Shown here one piece after another: positions 12,208 to 23,638 of a DNA stretch of 64,000 bases. The notes under the pieces are model-generated. The model was given only the letters and a program-made list of their open reading frames with translations, did no database searches and was not told the DNA's origin. The translations under genes were made by a program, and so were the position numbers. This DNA is from Fomitopsis serialis. Taxonomy: Eukaryota; Basidiomycota; Agaricomycetes; Polyporales; Fomitopsidaceae. The first letter of the stretch is position 1; every line of letters starts with the position of its first letter. The stretch is taken from assembly GCF_022376445.1 (NCBI RefSeq), contig NW_025955068.1:1-64000 (forward strand). The letters run 5' to 3'.

Positions 12208-13517
12208 CTATGGCGTGTCCGTTGGGTCCCAGTCCGTCACGAGCCCTAAGAGTTTATGTGAGCCCAAATTGTATTCGTAAACAGACGCTATAACCGAGAA
12301 GCTGAAACGCACTTTCATCAAGGCTGTCCAGGTGAGCCACTTCCTCCGATGTCAGCTCGAAATCATAGACATTCAGGTTTGACTTGATCCGGTGCGCGGA
12401 CGAAGATTTAGGTAACGGTATGTATCCCTGGATGGATGTAGACAGTTAACATAGAGGTTATCTGACTAAATGGAGACTTCAAAGGCGTGCCTTCTGCAAA
12501 GAGTAACGCAAGAGTATTTGCGCAGGCTCCTTTTCATATTTCTGTGCCAGGCGGACAATCGACGGATGCTTGAAGCGATATCCGCGTACGAGGGGTGCCC
12601 AAGCCTATTATCGTGTTATGTGATGATTCGGTGTATGTCATGTAAGACCACTTACCTCCAATGCGATGTCGTGTTTCCTACACATGGCCACAATATCCGT
12701 ACGGGTCATGAAAGGGTGAAGGTCGACCTGATGCGCTATGTCAGCGCACACGATGTTAAGATTACGGTTTCGCTGACCTGATTAATCACAGGGAGTTCTA
12801 CGGTTGCATCCACCATCTCTTGCAAGTGTCTGACGCCGAAGTTGCTGACACCCACGCTGCGGACGAACCCGTCCTTCTTAGCTTCGAGAATCGCCCTCCA
12901 ACTCTCCGCGCGCTTCTTCGGGCCGCCGATGGCAGAGTGCATCAGGTACAAGTCGATGTATCCCAGTCCGCACTCTTGAAGGGAGCGTGAAATGGTCCTT
13001 TTCGAGGTTGTATACCCGGAGTTGTTCTGCAACTTCGTAGTGAAAAAGACCTCAGAGCGAGGAACGCCAGAGGCAGCGCAGAAATCACGGATAGCCCGGC
13101 CACATTCAGCTTCGTTGTAGTACCACTCCGCGGAGTCCTGCGAGAGTCATCGGGGATCAGAGGCAAACGTCGTATTAGACGCAGTGATGGTGCAGCAGGT
13201 AACTCGGCATACGATGTGACGATATCCGGCCTGGACTACGATAAGCACGGGAGACACAGAAAGCAACACATCCACTGACCTCTAAAGCATGCTTCACAGC
13301 AGTGTAGGCCTCCCTGCCATCCATTTCGTACGTGCCTAACAATGCGAATGAGCCCCTCCTGAGTTCCCACCCGATATGAAGGATCATTGCAGACCGAAGC
13401 CCATGATGGGTATTTCTTTCCCGTCCCGCAGCTATAGGCGATGATTAGCAGGGTGTCCCCTGGACAGCATGTCTCTAGAATACGTACCTTCATTTTCGAA
13501 TGCAGAGTCAATGTCAT
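12208..13517 (-). CDS. Aldo-keto reductase (AKR superfamily)
   Basis: NAD(P)H-dependent reductase of carbonyl substrates, cytosolic. Nine exons (13488-13517, 13395-13431, 13280-13335, 13213-13230, 12778-13137, 12656-12727, 12491-12604, 12313-12427, 12208-12287) join in phase to 293 aa, a normal AKR length. Visible features: EIPIMGFGTYEMDGREAY at the N-terminus; YRHIDSAEWYYNE with the catalytic Asp and Tyr near residues 50-60; the conserved Lys in FFTTKLQNN; the YIDLYLMHS strand; VRSVGVSNFGVRHLQEM; and the cofactor-binding GYIPLPKSSSAHRIKSN. It ends VTDWDPTDTP, as in fungal AKRs. Intron 7 begins GC rather than GT. The substrate cannot be read from the sequence. Confidence 0.9.
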
Positions 13518-14350
13518 GATGAAACGTTTCGACGGTTCGTGGATTGCGCTCCGCCAACGCTGAAGAGTGCGGGAATACACTGACGATACCCTCAGCTTCG
13601 CGGTTAACAATGGAATCTGGAGTGACGGTGTGAGTAAGGACGATGGCAAGCGGAGCGGATGACCATTCCGGCACCCGTGCCCAGCGTGAGCTTATGCAGC
13701 AGGTGGATAGATAGTCCGGGCTTTGGGGCACCACTCTGTAGAGACAATTGCCATGCCGCTATGTACAAGTAAAGTACGAGAGTCGCCGGTGCAGTGACGT
13801 CCGACTCTTGAAGAACTCTGCTCGTCCCCGACAAGACGTGACACGCCCGGCGCCCCACCTTGATGGAACCCAGACATAATATAGGTCGACCAGTGCGGAC
13901 CATCACATAGAACTTACCGTCGGGAATTTGCGCGGGGACCGCTTGACGAAAGGCTGTCGGGACTCGGTGCAATTGGAATCAGCTCAGCGTAAACAAGGCT
14001 GGCAACATACACTTGTGCAATGGTACAGTCTGAATATGGTACGCCGGAAGGCCACAGTTCGATTTTGGACGCGGCTCGGCGCTATCCGCACCGGGATAGA
14101 CGCCGGCCACCCACCGACGAGTTCAACAAAGCTACAGTTCACATACTCTTTCCGTGATCCGGAGGGACTCGCTACAACTGCAACTCCTATTGAGATGATA
14201 TTTTGAGGCATCAAGTGGCCTTGCAAGAAAATCGAAAATCGTCACTCTGAGTACGGTGGCGCAAACGGAGAATAAGCGCCCATCAAGTTCGAACGTAGCC
14301 GTAATAGATTATAGAGCTAATGAATATCTTAGCCCTCTGTTTTCGTACTA
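13518..14350. other. Stretch without a supported gene
   Basis: Frames up to 120 codons occur on the minus strand but lack domains. The first part is probably the promoter of the aldo-keto reductase. Confidence 0.4.
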
Positions 14351-14499
14351 GCAGAAGCCCGTGCTACGCTACGGGAGCGTGTGCTTGCAAATCCAATCGT
14401 GCTATACATATAGTATGAGTTCGCAGAAATGCGGAATTGTTGCTCGAGTAGCTCGCTAACGTAGAACTTGAAGGCCACTCAGCCGCCTCCCTCCGGGAG

Positions 14500-14927
14500 T
14501 CGGCTTCGTGGCCATATTCATGGATTCCTCTGTATGAAAATACTTACCCGGTGCTCGTAGAGCTTTGTGCGGCAGCTGGTCAATGGCGCCTCGTTGTGCG
14601 CCCTCGTCGCCGCAATGCGCCCATCTTCATCATCCTTATCCTCTGCATCATGGAATTCGTTGAGCTCCTCCTCCTCCGCCTATCCCTCCCGGCATACTCG
14701 TTCAGCAACACGACATTCGTCGGTGAGAGCGCATCGCCATTCCCGAGTGGATGAAGTCCATTCGCCGCCACTTGTTCCATTGCGAGGCTGAACGCAGGGT
14801 CCGAGAACATCGCCAGGTCGAAGGGCACCATCGTCGGGCGCTTTCTCGTGTATTGCGTGCCATTCTGTGTGTTCTTCGCACTGCCACCACCCGCGTCGGG
14901 CTCGATCCCGAACGTGAGATCGTTCAC
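14500..14927 (-). CDS. Hypothetical protein fragment, acidic
   Basis: A minus-strand frame opens with MNDLTFGIEPDAGGG and continues through PFDLAMFSDPAFSLAMEQVA. Further on the likely frame changes to a very acidic stretch (EEEELNEFHDAEDKDDEDG) that ends KLYEHR at a GTAAGT donor near 14547. A clean intron linking the two frames was not found, so the model is incomplete. No family recognised. Confidence 0.3.
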
Positions 14928-14999
14928 CGTTGCTGCGAGGCGCGGTCGGTGTGTGTTGCTCGCGTCCCAGCCTTCCTAAGTCGCCGTCGCTGGTCTTTT

Positions 15000-16300
15000 T
15001 TTCTCAGCGCATGGGGTCCGAATTCGTTGGCCATGCGTGCGTGCCGGGCAGTTCTTCCCCGCCATCCGTTCGCTCCCGTCCGCACTCACCCTCCACCCGT
15101 CCTCTTTCTTGCTCGCCGCTATGCTCGCGCCCATGGTCTGCTCTTTGGCTGGGCTTGCATAGGGGACCCTTGCCCTGCGTGCTAGCGGTCGGCGGGTGTT
15201 GTGCTGCACGTTGCCGTGGGTTCACCGTCTACTCGCCCTCGCGCGTTCTTCCCTCACATATGAGTAGTCCGTTCGTCGGTCGCGTTTGCGTGCAGTGCAT
15301 TCGCCCGGTGCGCCGCTCGCGGTCAATGTACGCATCGTGCTTCACATCGCCGTGCCCTGTGAGTGTAGTCAGTGCGCTCGCTCGCGTGCGTCTGCACTCA
15401 CCTTTCCCCGATGTCTATCCTTACCTCTCGTGAACACAGTCCGTTCGTCGGCCACGTTTGCACACAGAGCATTGGCCTGCATGCTCGTGGTCGTCGTGCG
15501 TCTTGTGCCCGTGCTGTTCAAGTTTGTATTGCTGCACGTCATGCCCGCGAGCCCCTGACCGTCGTTGTGCATGTCGTGGCCCACTTGTCTGCCCGCTCGC
15601 ATGCCTGCGTACGCGTTCGTCGGCCGCGTCTGCGTGCACAGGGTGTTCGCCCACCGCGCTCACGGGCGGCGGTGGACGTGTGCGCTGTTGCCTGCCGCCT
15701 GCCCGCTCTCCCGCCTGCCCGCTCTCCCGCCCGCTCGCTCTCCCGCCCGCTCGCTCTCCCGCCCGCTCGCTCTCCCGCCCGCTCGCTCTCCCGCCCGCTC
15801 GCTCTCCCGCCCGCTCGCTCTCCCGCCCATCCACTTGCTTGCACATCCGATTGCCCGTCCACGCGTGCCCACTTGCCCACCATCTCGCCCGCCTGCCCAC
15901 TGGCTCCGCGTGCGTTCGTCGGCCGTGTCTGCGTGCTGGGCATTCGCCCGGTGCGCTCGCGGTCGGCGTGCGCATCGCGCTTCATGGCGCCACGGCGACT
16001 GCGCCCTGCGCCTGCCACATTCTCCCATCCGTCCGATTCCTTCGCTGATGCACCCGCGGTCCGGTCGTCGGCCGTGTTTATGTGCTGGGCTTATGCCCTG
16101 CGCGTTCACGATCAACGTGTGTTCTGCGTGCCCCGGCCTTGCCGACCATAGCCCACGCCCGTTCTTAGCCAGCTCGCTCGCGTGCAATAATGGTACTCAC
16201 CTTCGCGTCTGTTGCTCACGCACTCGTCGGTCGCGTACGCATGCTGGGCACTTACCCTGCGTGCCCATCGTTCCGTCTCGGGCCTTCGATGAGCTTCACA
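15000..16300. repeat. Degenerate G+C-rich long-period tandem array
   Basis: The segment is built from diverged copies of a unit marked by the core GTTCGTCGGCCGCGTCTGCG. Core copies begin near 15022, 15271, 15443, 15615, 15914, 16073 and 16222. Spacings are 172 and 172 bp in the best part, 149-159 bp at the right, and about 300 bp where a minisatellite is inserted. Each core is followed by a related stretch with GGGCATTCGCCCGGTGCG. Long open frames on both strands, up to 288 codons, are side effects of the composition. I do not regard any of them as genes. Confidence 0.75.
15715..15832. repeat. 16-bp minisatellite nested in the larger array
   Basis: About seven nearly perfect head-to-tail copies of GCTCGCTCTCCCGCCC. 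It sits between two cores of the longer-period array and explains the doubled spacing there. It translates to an Arg/Ser/Pro or Ala/Gly/Arg repeat, depending on frame. Confidence 0.9.
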
Positions 16301-16883
16301 GTGCCATTGTTGTTGCGCTCGTGGTGGTGCTCTTACACACCCGAGCCCGAGCCAGGCCGTCGTGGATGAATATTGAGGGGGTGGTGCCCACGGCGAGAGA
16401 GGGAGAGAGTGGCAGTGGCAGATTGGCATGAGGCAACGCCGCGAGCGATTCGACGGCCCGCACAGGATCAAGCATGCTTCCAAACTTAGAGGATTCGGCT
16501 AGGTCGAAGAGCGCAGCGAGTGTATGTACATGCCAGAGTACGTTCTAACAGTGGAGGAGTCAGGACAGTACTACTTTGAAACGACGCAAGGAGGTGGACG
16601 GCGCTCGGGCCTCGGGCATGGCCCGGAGGCCGAACCGCGTCCGTATTCGAACCGTGGCCTTCCGGCCGACCTTAGTCTGAATTGACTTTAGTTGCCGAAA
16701 GCAGCGCTGACTCTGTCATCAACCATTCAGTGGCGTGAGAGAATATGCCGGTTTCGGCGAGCAGGAACCTGTTGCGGACACAACGCAAGGCATTGTTCTT
16801 CAACTCTGCAACGAACGCCGTCCTGCCTCTACTTGACCTCTTCCACAACCTGAGGCACTGCATATCCACAACATTGCTGCATT
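16301..16883. other. Intergenic stretch left of the RING-like gene
   Basis: No supported gene. It holds the decaying end of the repeat array and presumably the promoter of the gene starting at 16917. Confidence 0.4.
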
Positions 16884-16916
16884 GTGCGGAAGAATTCTAC
16901 GCTTGCTTCATCTCTT

Positions 16917-18785
16917 ATGGCGACCGTCGACGTGCCTTCGCGCGTATCCTCCGACAGCAGGCAGCAGGCTAGCGCTGCACGCGAGGTCATTGATGTCGAT
17001 TCGTTTGACGACGACGAGGTCACAATCTTGGATGGCCCACTCCCGTACCGGCACAGTACAGGCTCAGTTCCTCATATCACTGGCGCCAGAGGGCCCTCAG
17101 GGTCGAGCTCCGCATCAGCCATCTTCGTGGAGAGTGATGATGAAGTAGAGGTTACACGGGTAGAGAATGCGCACGGTATGGATATTCATCTCGCTTGTTT
17201 TATCCTGTTGCAACAACTATGGTCAGTAGCACGCCGCCGATTCTTGTCTCCTCCACCGAGGCCTATCCAACCTCTATACATCCCGCCTGTTCCTCCTATT
17301 CCACGCAACCTCGCCGGCCACAGCTCATTCCCCGCTCGCCTTGGAAGACGAGAGGGTGCGCCGCCTCCCGCTATCCGTCCAATTGCGCGCCCCTTTCCTT
17401 TTGAGGCCCGTCTGGGCCAGCCGCTTGCGCGCGGCCACACCCCACCTGTTGATGTGCCACATCCTGCCCCAGCGGCTCGGTCTCATCACCAACCGGTTAT
17501 GGGATTGGGTGGTGCCCTGATCGCTTTCAACAGGCAAAATTTCATAGCGGAAGTGAACAGACAGCGCGAGGAGGCCGTGCAACTTGAAGAGATGCGGCTC
17601 CCAGAGCGAGGTTGGCGCCGACTCCTTCCGGACATTGTCAATAACTGGTGGGACGGTCCAGAACCAGCGCCACAACGCCGTCTTCCAGGACAAGCCGAGA
17701 TCTATCCCGGTGGTCTAATGCTCAATGAACCCATTAACGATCTCGAAGACCTCGAATTTATCCGAGATATACTAGACGACGACCGATTTGGAGTCCCTCG
17801 TGGTCCTCTTGCAGTGGTCGAACGGCCAAGAGAGCAACATTACAAGCCAAGCTACACCCATCCAGACAAACCTGTGCCTGGGTTTACATTCGACTTCGCC
17901 CCGTCGGAAGTGCCGTCTACTTCTGCGACATCGTCCTCCATTATCGTTCTGAATGACGATGGCGAGATCACCGAAGGTCCGAGCAGGACGTCGGCAAACT
18001 CGAGCGTGGTCGAGGCGTCTGCCAGTCTGGTCTGCGCACGTTGCAATGACCCCCTCTCTCTGACAGCCGAGAGTGCAGCCCCGGAAGAGGAGATTGCGAG
18101 GAGGAGGATCTGGGGGCTTCGGTGTGGCCATATGCTGGATGGCAAGTGCGTACAAGAGCTCATGAGCCCACCTGCGCCTCCTCCTCCTCCTCCTCCTCCT
18201 CCTCCCCCAGCAGATGTCCAGGAGGCGATGGATGATCCCAAGGGCAAGGGTAAGGCGCGGGACGTCTCTCATGCCGATATCGCCATGGACATCGGCGAGC
18301 CGGACCTGCCAGTATCTAGTACAGGCAAGAGACGAGGGGCAGGGAAAGAGGCGACCACGTCCAGGAAGGGCAAGCGGAAGGCGGCAGAGATGCTCCACCC
18401 AGAATCGGATCCGCCCCTAGCAGACGCACCGGGGCCGGTTAGCGCAGATGTTCCACCCGAAGACAACTCAATACGTTCTCGTCTACGCCCTCGACATCCC
18501 CGCCAGGCTTCGCACGCCGTGGCACACGAACCTATTGCGGAAAGTGTCCCTTCGCCGCTATCTCCTGCACGTCTCGTCGGTGCCTCGCCCCGGCGGCGAG
18601 GTCGTGGATCTTCATCCACAACGCGCGTTCGCGGGAAGGGGAAGGGGAAGGCCAAACCAACTATTGAAGCTGTACACCAGTGGACCTGCCCCGTGGCCGG
18701 TTGCGGTCACGTACACGCCAGCATTCGTGTAGATGGAGAGTGGAAGATGAATCCGCAGGAAGGAGCGATCAGTTTGTTCATCTAG
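16917..18785 (+). CDS. Large disordered protein with split RING-like zinc site
   Basis: The frame is open from 16884; I prefer the second Met at 16917. A probable 51-nt intron at 17176-17226 (GTATGG...GTCAG) keeps the frame, giving about 605 aa. The N-terminal part is acidic and Pro/Arg-rich, with REVIDVDSFDDDEVTILDG, a possible SUMO-interacting stretch. Zinc ligands come late: CARC near residue 355, RCGHMLDGKC near 385, then about 180 low-complexity residues with a ten-proline run and lysine-rich basic patches. The last pair is WTCPVAGCGHVH near 575, followed by EWKMNPQEGAI at the C-terminus. This order resembles RING half-sites separated by a disordered insert. A role as a nuclear ubiquitin or SUMO ligase is inference only. 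Confidence 0.75.
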   Translation: MATVDVPSRVSSDSRQQASAAREVIDVDSFDDDEVTILDGPLPYRHSTGSVPHITGARGPSGSSSASAIFVESDDEVEVTRVENAHGMDIHLACFILLQQLWSVARRRFLSPPPRPIQPLYIPPVPPIPRNLAGHSSFPARLGRREGAPPPAIRPIARPFPFEARLGQPLARGHTPPVDVPHPAPAARSHHQPVMGLGGALIAFNRQNFIAEVNRQREEAVQLEEMRLPERGWRRLLPDIVNNWWDGPEPAPQRRLPGQAEIYPGGLMLNEPINDLEDLEFIRDILDDDRFGVPRGPLAVVERPREQHYKPSYTHPDKPVPGFTFDFAPSEVPSTSATSSSIIVLNDDGEITEGPSRTSANSSVVEASASLVCARCNDPLSLTAESAAPEEEIARRRIWGLRCGHMLDGKCVQELMSPPAPPPPPPPPPPPADVQEAMDDPKGKGKARDVSHADIAMDIGEPDLPVSSTGKRRGAGKEATTSRKGKRKAAEMLHPESDPPLADAPGPVSADVPPEDNSIRSRLRPRHPRQASHAVAHEPIAESVPSPLSPARLVGASPRRRGRGSSSTTRVRGKGKGKAKPTIEAVHQWTCPVAGCGHVHASIRVDGEWKMNPQEGAISLFI

Positions 18786-19700
18786 TTTGTAGGTGAGCAC
18801 GGTTGTTCCTAGCTGTCGTGCGTACTGATGCGACGCATCCTCTGTCTCCTAGGATGTATCATGGACGACAGTGGTTGGGATCAGTTTGACACTCGACGCA
18901 TCATTTTGACACAATGAATATTGTCTTGCTCTCACCCGAAGGGGTACCGTGGTACGTCCGTCTGGATTTTACTTGAAGCCCTCTGGACCGCCGTCGTTCT
19001 GCCCCATATGCACGCTCTGCCAAGAGGTCGAGAGAGCTCCGTCTCAAAGCGCATGGCTGAACGCTTCTCAAGCCGTTCGAAGCCCGCGAAACGTGTTGAC
19101 GAGAAGTCGTTCTCAGTTCAACGATAAAGGTAGGAAAGGCCTGCCTGGCTTAAGCATCGAGGCTTGCTTCGGATGTTTCGACCCTCGATCCTCAGGCTTA
19201 AGTCTCCCGACATCCTGGATTGTTTCTCGCACGAGGTGCTGTCTCCCATGCCCGCGGGACATATCGCATGCCACCTGGATGGCCACTGACATCCAGTGAC
19301 AACCGTGTGGCTAGCCACTCATGAATGGGTTTCACGTCCCCTTGAATGGCACGCCTCGAAAGCCGCAACTGCCTTGCCTGTTCTATGGTTCTGTTGATAA
19401 CGGGCAACGTCCTTGTTCCATCTGGATAGAGTTTACGGTAATTGCGACTGCCATCTGGTCTTATTTGCTCCCGGCGCGGCGCGCGTATCATCCCTTCCGT
19501 CAAAGAGGTCTTCTTTAAGGTGTGCCTGGGGGAGACTACGGCGCGCGAAGTTGGTTATTTTATGTCCTCTGTGTACATCGTGCATGAGTGTCTTGACGTC
19601 TCTATCGTGAGTTAGAAAGCAGGCACGAAATACCGACCACTTCAATGGATCTCGCAATCGGTTGGTCGGACTCCGAAGGCCTAGTGCGCACGGTTTGGAT
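18786..19700. other. Stretch without a supported gene
   Basis: Overlapping frames of 60-116 codons on both strands show no domains or splice consistency. Confidence 0.4.
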
Positions 19701-19714
19701 ATGACTGGCTACTG

Positions 19715-20065
19715 TACATACTCTACAAGTTTCTTGCGGGTGACGTAGCGCGGAGTGCTGATACTGGCTGAAACCACGTTCGCATATGCTCTGGATCGAT
19801 CGGCCTTTTCTCCAGCCGGAAGACAGTGTTCGCGAGCATACAGATATTTCGCTCTCGTCTCGTAGTCTTGGTGTGCCAGTACAAGTGCCCGTGGCGAGTC
19901 CGCCTGCACTGCAACCAGAACGACCCCGTCGTGAGTTAAGCGCGCGTCAGTTCGGCCACCGTGAAGCGACTTCCACGAATGGCAGCTACACCATCCTCGT
20001 TGTAACCACGATCTCGACCACGACCTCGGCACGGTGTATCCTCACTTATCAGCGAACGATGCGCG
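19715..20065 (-). CDS. Possible small two-exon gene, unknown
   Basis: A minus-strand exon reads EDTPCRGRGRDRGYNEDG then VAAIRGSRFT. A 55-nt GT-AG intron could join it to a frame containing ERNICMLANTVFRLEKRPID and PEHMRTWF, ending ARNL. A competing frame in the second segment (AHQDYETRAKYLYAREH) is also open, so the true reading is uncertain. No family recognised. Confidence 0.25.
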
Positions 20066-20340
20066 CACACGGACTCATGGTCACAACGCATGGGGCTCGT
20101 GTTGCCGGGCTAGGTTATTGGTCCCCATTGCCCACTGATTACATTCGTGACTTATCGTGGCGGCTCAAACCGCTCGAAATTTGAGCCTTCTCCGTCCTCC
20201 GCATTGCAAACGAGGCTGTCGATCCCTTAATGAAAGTCGCGTTGTTTGGGGCGGGCGCAGCTGCGATCCACATAACTGCCTCCTCGTTCCTGGCTTCCCC
20301 TCGCTCTCCTGCGACTGCTCGGGTGGCGTAGTAAACAGAC

Positions 20341-21666
20341 ATGGCTGGCTCTCCGGACGAACGCGCTCGCATACTCTGCCGAGAATACAAATGGAACAAG
20401 CTCGTACGTACTGTCCGCTGTGCTCTTCTGACGAAGAAGGTTATACATGTGTTGCTATGTAGCTGACCAAATGGGAATCGCTCCCCCGCCTTCGGCTGGA
20501 ACCTCATCGCGACCGGTTCGACTGCTTGCTTTGTGGCTTCACGAATACACTTGGCCATACATGCCCGTGGTGTCTGAGTGCGTGCAAGTCTAGACCTCCA
20601 GCCGTCACTACCACCCGGCGGCGCATCAGTTGCCCCCAGCTCCTAAGCGATGCGCAACGGGTCCATATGAGGAGGATGGAAACGCACCCTACCATGGCGA
20701 CCAGATCGACCTGTGCAGTGTCCAACCTGAGCGTACGCCCGGGATGTGAGACGACACGTGTTCGCGCCAGACCTCGCGCACCGACGCAGACGACGCGTCG
20801 ACAGAAGCATCGCAAGGCGGGCGTTCACTCGACCGCCGATATAATGGCCACGATAACATATGTGAGGAAGCTGTTCATTCGAATCCGTGAATCGTGTACT
20901 GATGCACGTCCAGGATGTTGAAGTAGAGTTAAAGCCGTTCTTGAAAGAACTCATCAACATGTATGACGACGATCTCACGAATCCCTCTATGCTCAATGCA
21001 AGCACCAAGCCCTCTACGGAAGCTCGACGAGACACCAAGGGAGGGGGCACCAGGAGCGTCGATGCATCGTCAACGTCGACTTCGTCTCAGCGGACGCTGC
21101 GCAGGAAACAAAGGATGGCCATGCTGCGCAGACGCTCGTCGCGCTCGCTGCGAAAGCGGTCCATGCCGTTGCTCTCCAAGACATCCTCGAAGCGTATGGA
21201 CGACTGCGATTCGGCGGTGGTCACGGTGCAGGCGGTGCTGCCCTCTCGGTCCCCCTCGCCTTCGCCGGTCCCCTTTGTACCACTGGGCCACCCAGAGCGT
21301 CCCCTCTACACCGCGATCCGGAGGAACATGTGTCCCCCCGGACTCCCACCCACACCCGGGTCTGACGTAGAGCACGCGTCTCTGCACGCCGTCTTGCTGG
21401 AGCGCGGCGCGAAATCCCTCGACATCCCTCGCCGGCCCGCGACCCTCGGGCGCTCGCATCGACTTCGCCCACCTATCCCGGCGTCAGACTGGACGGCTGG
21501 GTGCTCTATCACGGGGGAAACGGAGCTGCGTATGGACCTCGCGCGGTGCCGCTCTGCAGAGGTTGTATTGCAGAGGCCGCGCGAGGCGAACTTAGGAGGC
21601 GTGGTCAGGGAGAAGGTCAAGAATCTGGGGAAGGGACTGAGAGAACTCTTGTTGAAGCGAGCATGA
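20341..21666 (+). CDS. Lineage-specific basic/Ser-rich hypothetical protein
   Basis: Start exon 20341-20403 reads MAGSPDERARILCREYKWNK and ends at a GTACGT donor. The next exon starts at 20463 (TKWESLPRLRLEPHRDRFD). The last coding exon, to 21666, is the firm part: VEVELKPFLKELINMYDDD near 20920, a Ser/Arg-rich patch (RRKQRMAMLRRRSSRS), RSPSPSPVPFVPLGHPERP, and a basic amphipathic end, VREKVKNLGKGLRELLLKRA. Frames in the middle (20560-20880) change at least twice. A 57-nt intron from about 20732 would remove an in-frame TGA, but the remaining junctions are not settled. No known domain; a nuclear or nucleic-acid role is only suggested by charge. Confidence 0.45.
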
Positions 21667-22538
21667 CTGCGCGTTTTCAGCCATGACCCATGTGTGCTCC
21701 ATGAAGTGTGTGCCGGATCTTCCTGTCATTGTTCGCCTTTCACTGATGCAGCCGCATTCACCCAGAAGCTCCCTACGTCATCCATTTTCGCTGTTCGTCT
21801 TCGACGATCGCACGGTGCGGTGGTAGTCTTCGAGGCCTTCGCGGGATCACTCAGCTAGTTCCGGAGGATATGCTACCCTCAGCCACCGCGACCCGTTGAA
21901 GCCCGCTGTAACGCCACAAAGCCTCTGGTGCCGTGTCTATGCCATATGCATACCCTCGCAATGACCAATATACCAATCACGACTGCACGAAGAGAACAGT
22001 CGGCCCCTGTGGCCGGACCTAGATATTCTTGCTTATGACGTCCCACGTATACATGCTCCCCCATCCTAGTAATGCACCTGCTTATTCCTGCTATCTCGCC
22101 AACCACGATTGCGTGCTCGAGGAACCGGGGCGCGCTCTAAATGCATAGGTACGTAGGATTGTCTGGGTTGAGCTGGTATGCATGTCGTCACGTCTATTTG
22201 GGTATCTCGTGTATGCGGTAAGTGCTCTTCCAGTCATTCAGTTGCCTCAGTCTCTCGTTCTTGGGCGTCTGGCCTCTGCGAAGCCCACAACGCTCCTTTG
22301 TGTTCCTCTTCAGAGCGCAGAGATCCTACGTACTCGCAGCACCATACCAGCGCAGGGAGCGATGTAGACATCCATGGTTGCGGCGGCCGGGATGGCGCGC
22401 AGATGTCGCTCTATGGCTGGCAGTCACCCCGACTTGTCATGTGTCCCCCACTCGGGGTAGGTTCTGTTCTCTGCTGTTCTTGTCGAAGTGCCTCCTAGAC
22501 GCTCCTATCAGCTGTCGTTCACTTTTGTTCGCCATCAA
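21667..22538. other. Stretch without a supported gene
   Basis: Short frames only. No repeats or domain signatures seen. Confidence 0.4.
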
Positions 22539-23050
22539 TCATCGCACCTTCTGCTTCCGACAACGAGCGTGGAACGGATCCAGCGTCTGCGTTGCAGCTG
22601 ACAATTTGTCAACAGCCTCCACGAAATTGAGAACGATGGAGACAACATGCTCCTTAGTCTCATACCAAGACCCTCCACACGGCGCTGGTGTGGAGGGGGT
22701 TATGTCGAACCTAACATGCTCCTGCTGTTTCTGAGACGTACTGAATGTGGTCTTAGAGACGTCTAGCCCAAGTGACTTGTCTAACGTCACCTCATGCCGC
22801 TCAAGTTCATCTCCGCACAAACGGAAGACAAGAATGCGCACTCTGAGACCGACCTTGGGGATGGTTTCTGCTGAACGTTCCAGTGAGAAGGGCGGACGAT
22901 GCTGGGTAGACAGCCTGAACGTAATATCGTCTTTTTGTACGTTTGATCAGGCTGCTTGCGAAATGCTGATTGATGCGATATGCGAGTCGAATGCGAGTGG
23001 GTCGAGGCCGACGACCGCGACGCTCACCGTGGCGAGCAGCATCCCGCTGG
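22539..23050 (-). pseudogene. Unknown open frame interrupted by one stop codon
   Basis: A single minus-strand frame runs from about 23050 to 22539 with strongly protein-like sequence on both sides of one TGA at 22947-22949. Upstream it reads SGMLLATVSVAVVGLDPLAF. Downstream come DDITFRLSTQHRPPFSLE, GLRVRILVFRLCGDELERHE and CGGSWYETKEHVVSIVLNF. No GT-AG pair that would remove the stop was found. It could be a decayed gene, a gene with a further undetected exon boundary, or a sequence error. The family is not recognised. Confidence 0.4.
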
Positions 23051-23638
23051 ATGGTGAGTGACGGTTGAGCGATGCTCGCCAACAGTTGTGGCGGGGCGAC
23101 ACAGTACTTAGCGCTCTGGTAACGCTAAAGATGCGGGCCTAAGGCCATCATCCAAAACCCATCTCGAACATCCTCGAGCGCATGCCTTCATGATCGTCTC
23201 GGATTCACCCAAGATTCGCCGTACATTGGCGTCTGCATCTCAGTCTCTCTGCTTCCAATGACGAAAGACTTTCCTTATCGGACGGCATATCAGCAGAGAC
23301 TAGAGCCGTAAGGAGGACTCGGACACTCTCGGAGCGGGGCAGCGCAGTGAGCATGACCATTGCGCAGATGGAAAGGCGACACATCATCCTCCCGTTACGT
23401 CTACTCAGAGTACATTTCTGTTCCCGGAGATCACAGGTGCGCGGTCGAAAGCGACCGGTCTGCACCAATTTTCTCTGCACAATCTCGAGATTGGGAGCGA
23501 CTGTCCTCGGAATCCCCGTGCGTGCGGAGGAGCCGAGACAAGATAAAGCGGGAGTGCGGATGGCCTGCCTCCCAGTTTCGCCCACCCTCCTCCTCGCGAC
23601 ACCCACCTTGCCCACGGCGTGTACTGCTCGTAGTGCGT
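23051..23638. other. Intergenic stretch upstream of the first MFS gene
   Basis: No supported gene. The right end should hold the promoter of the transporter starting at 23639. Confidence 0.4.

Noticed and set aside
15372..16431. Open frames up to 288 codons in the repeat array
   Set aside because: They follow the repeat units in several frames and both strands, with Arg/Ser/Pro or Gly/Arg repeats. This is expected from stop-poor G+C repeats, not coding.
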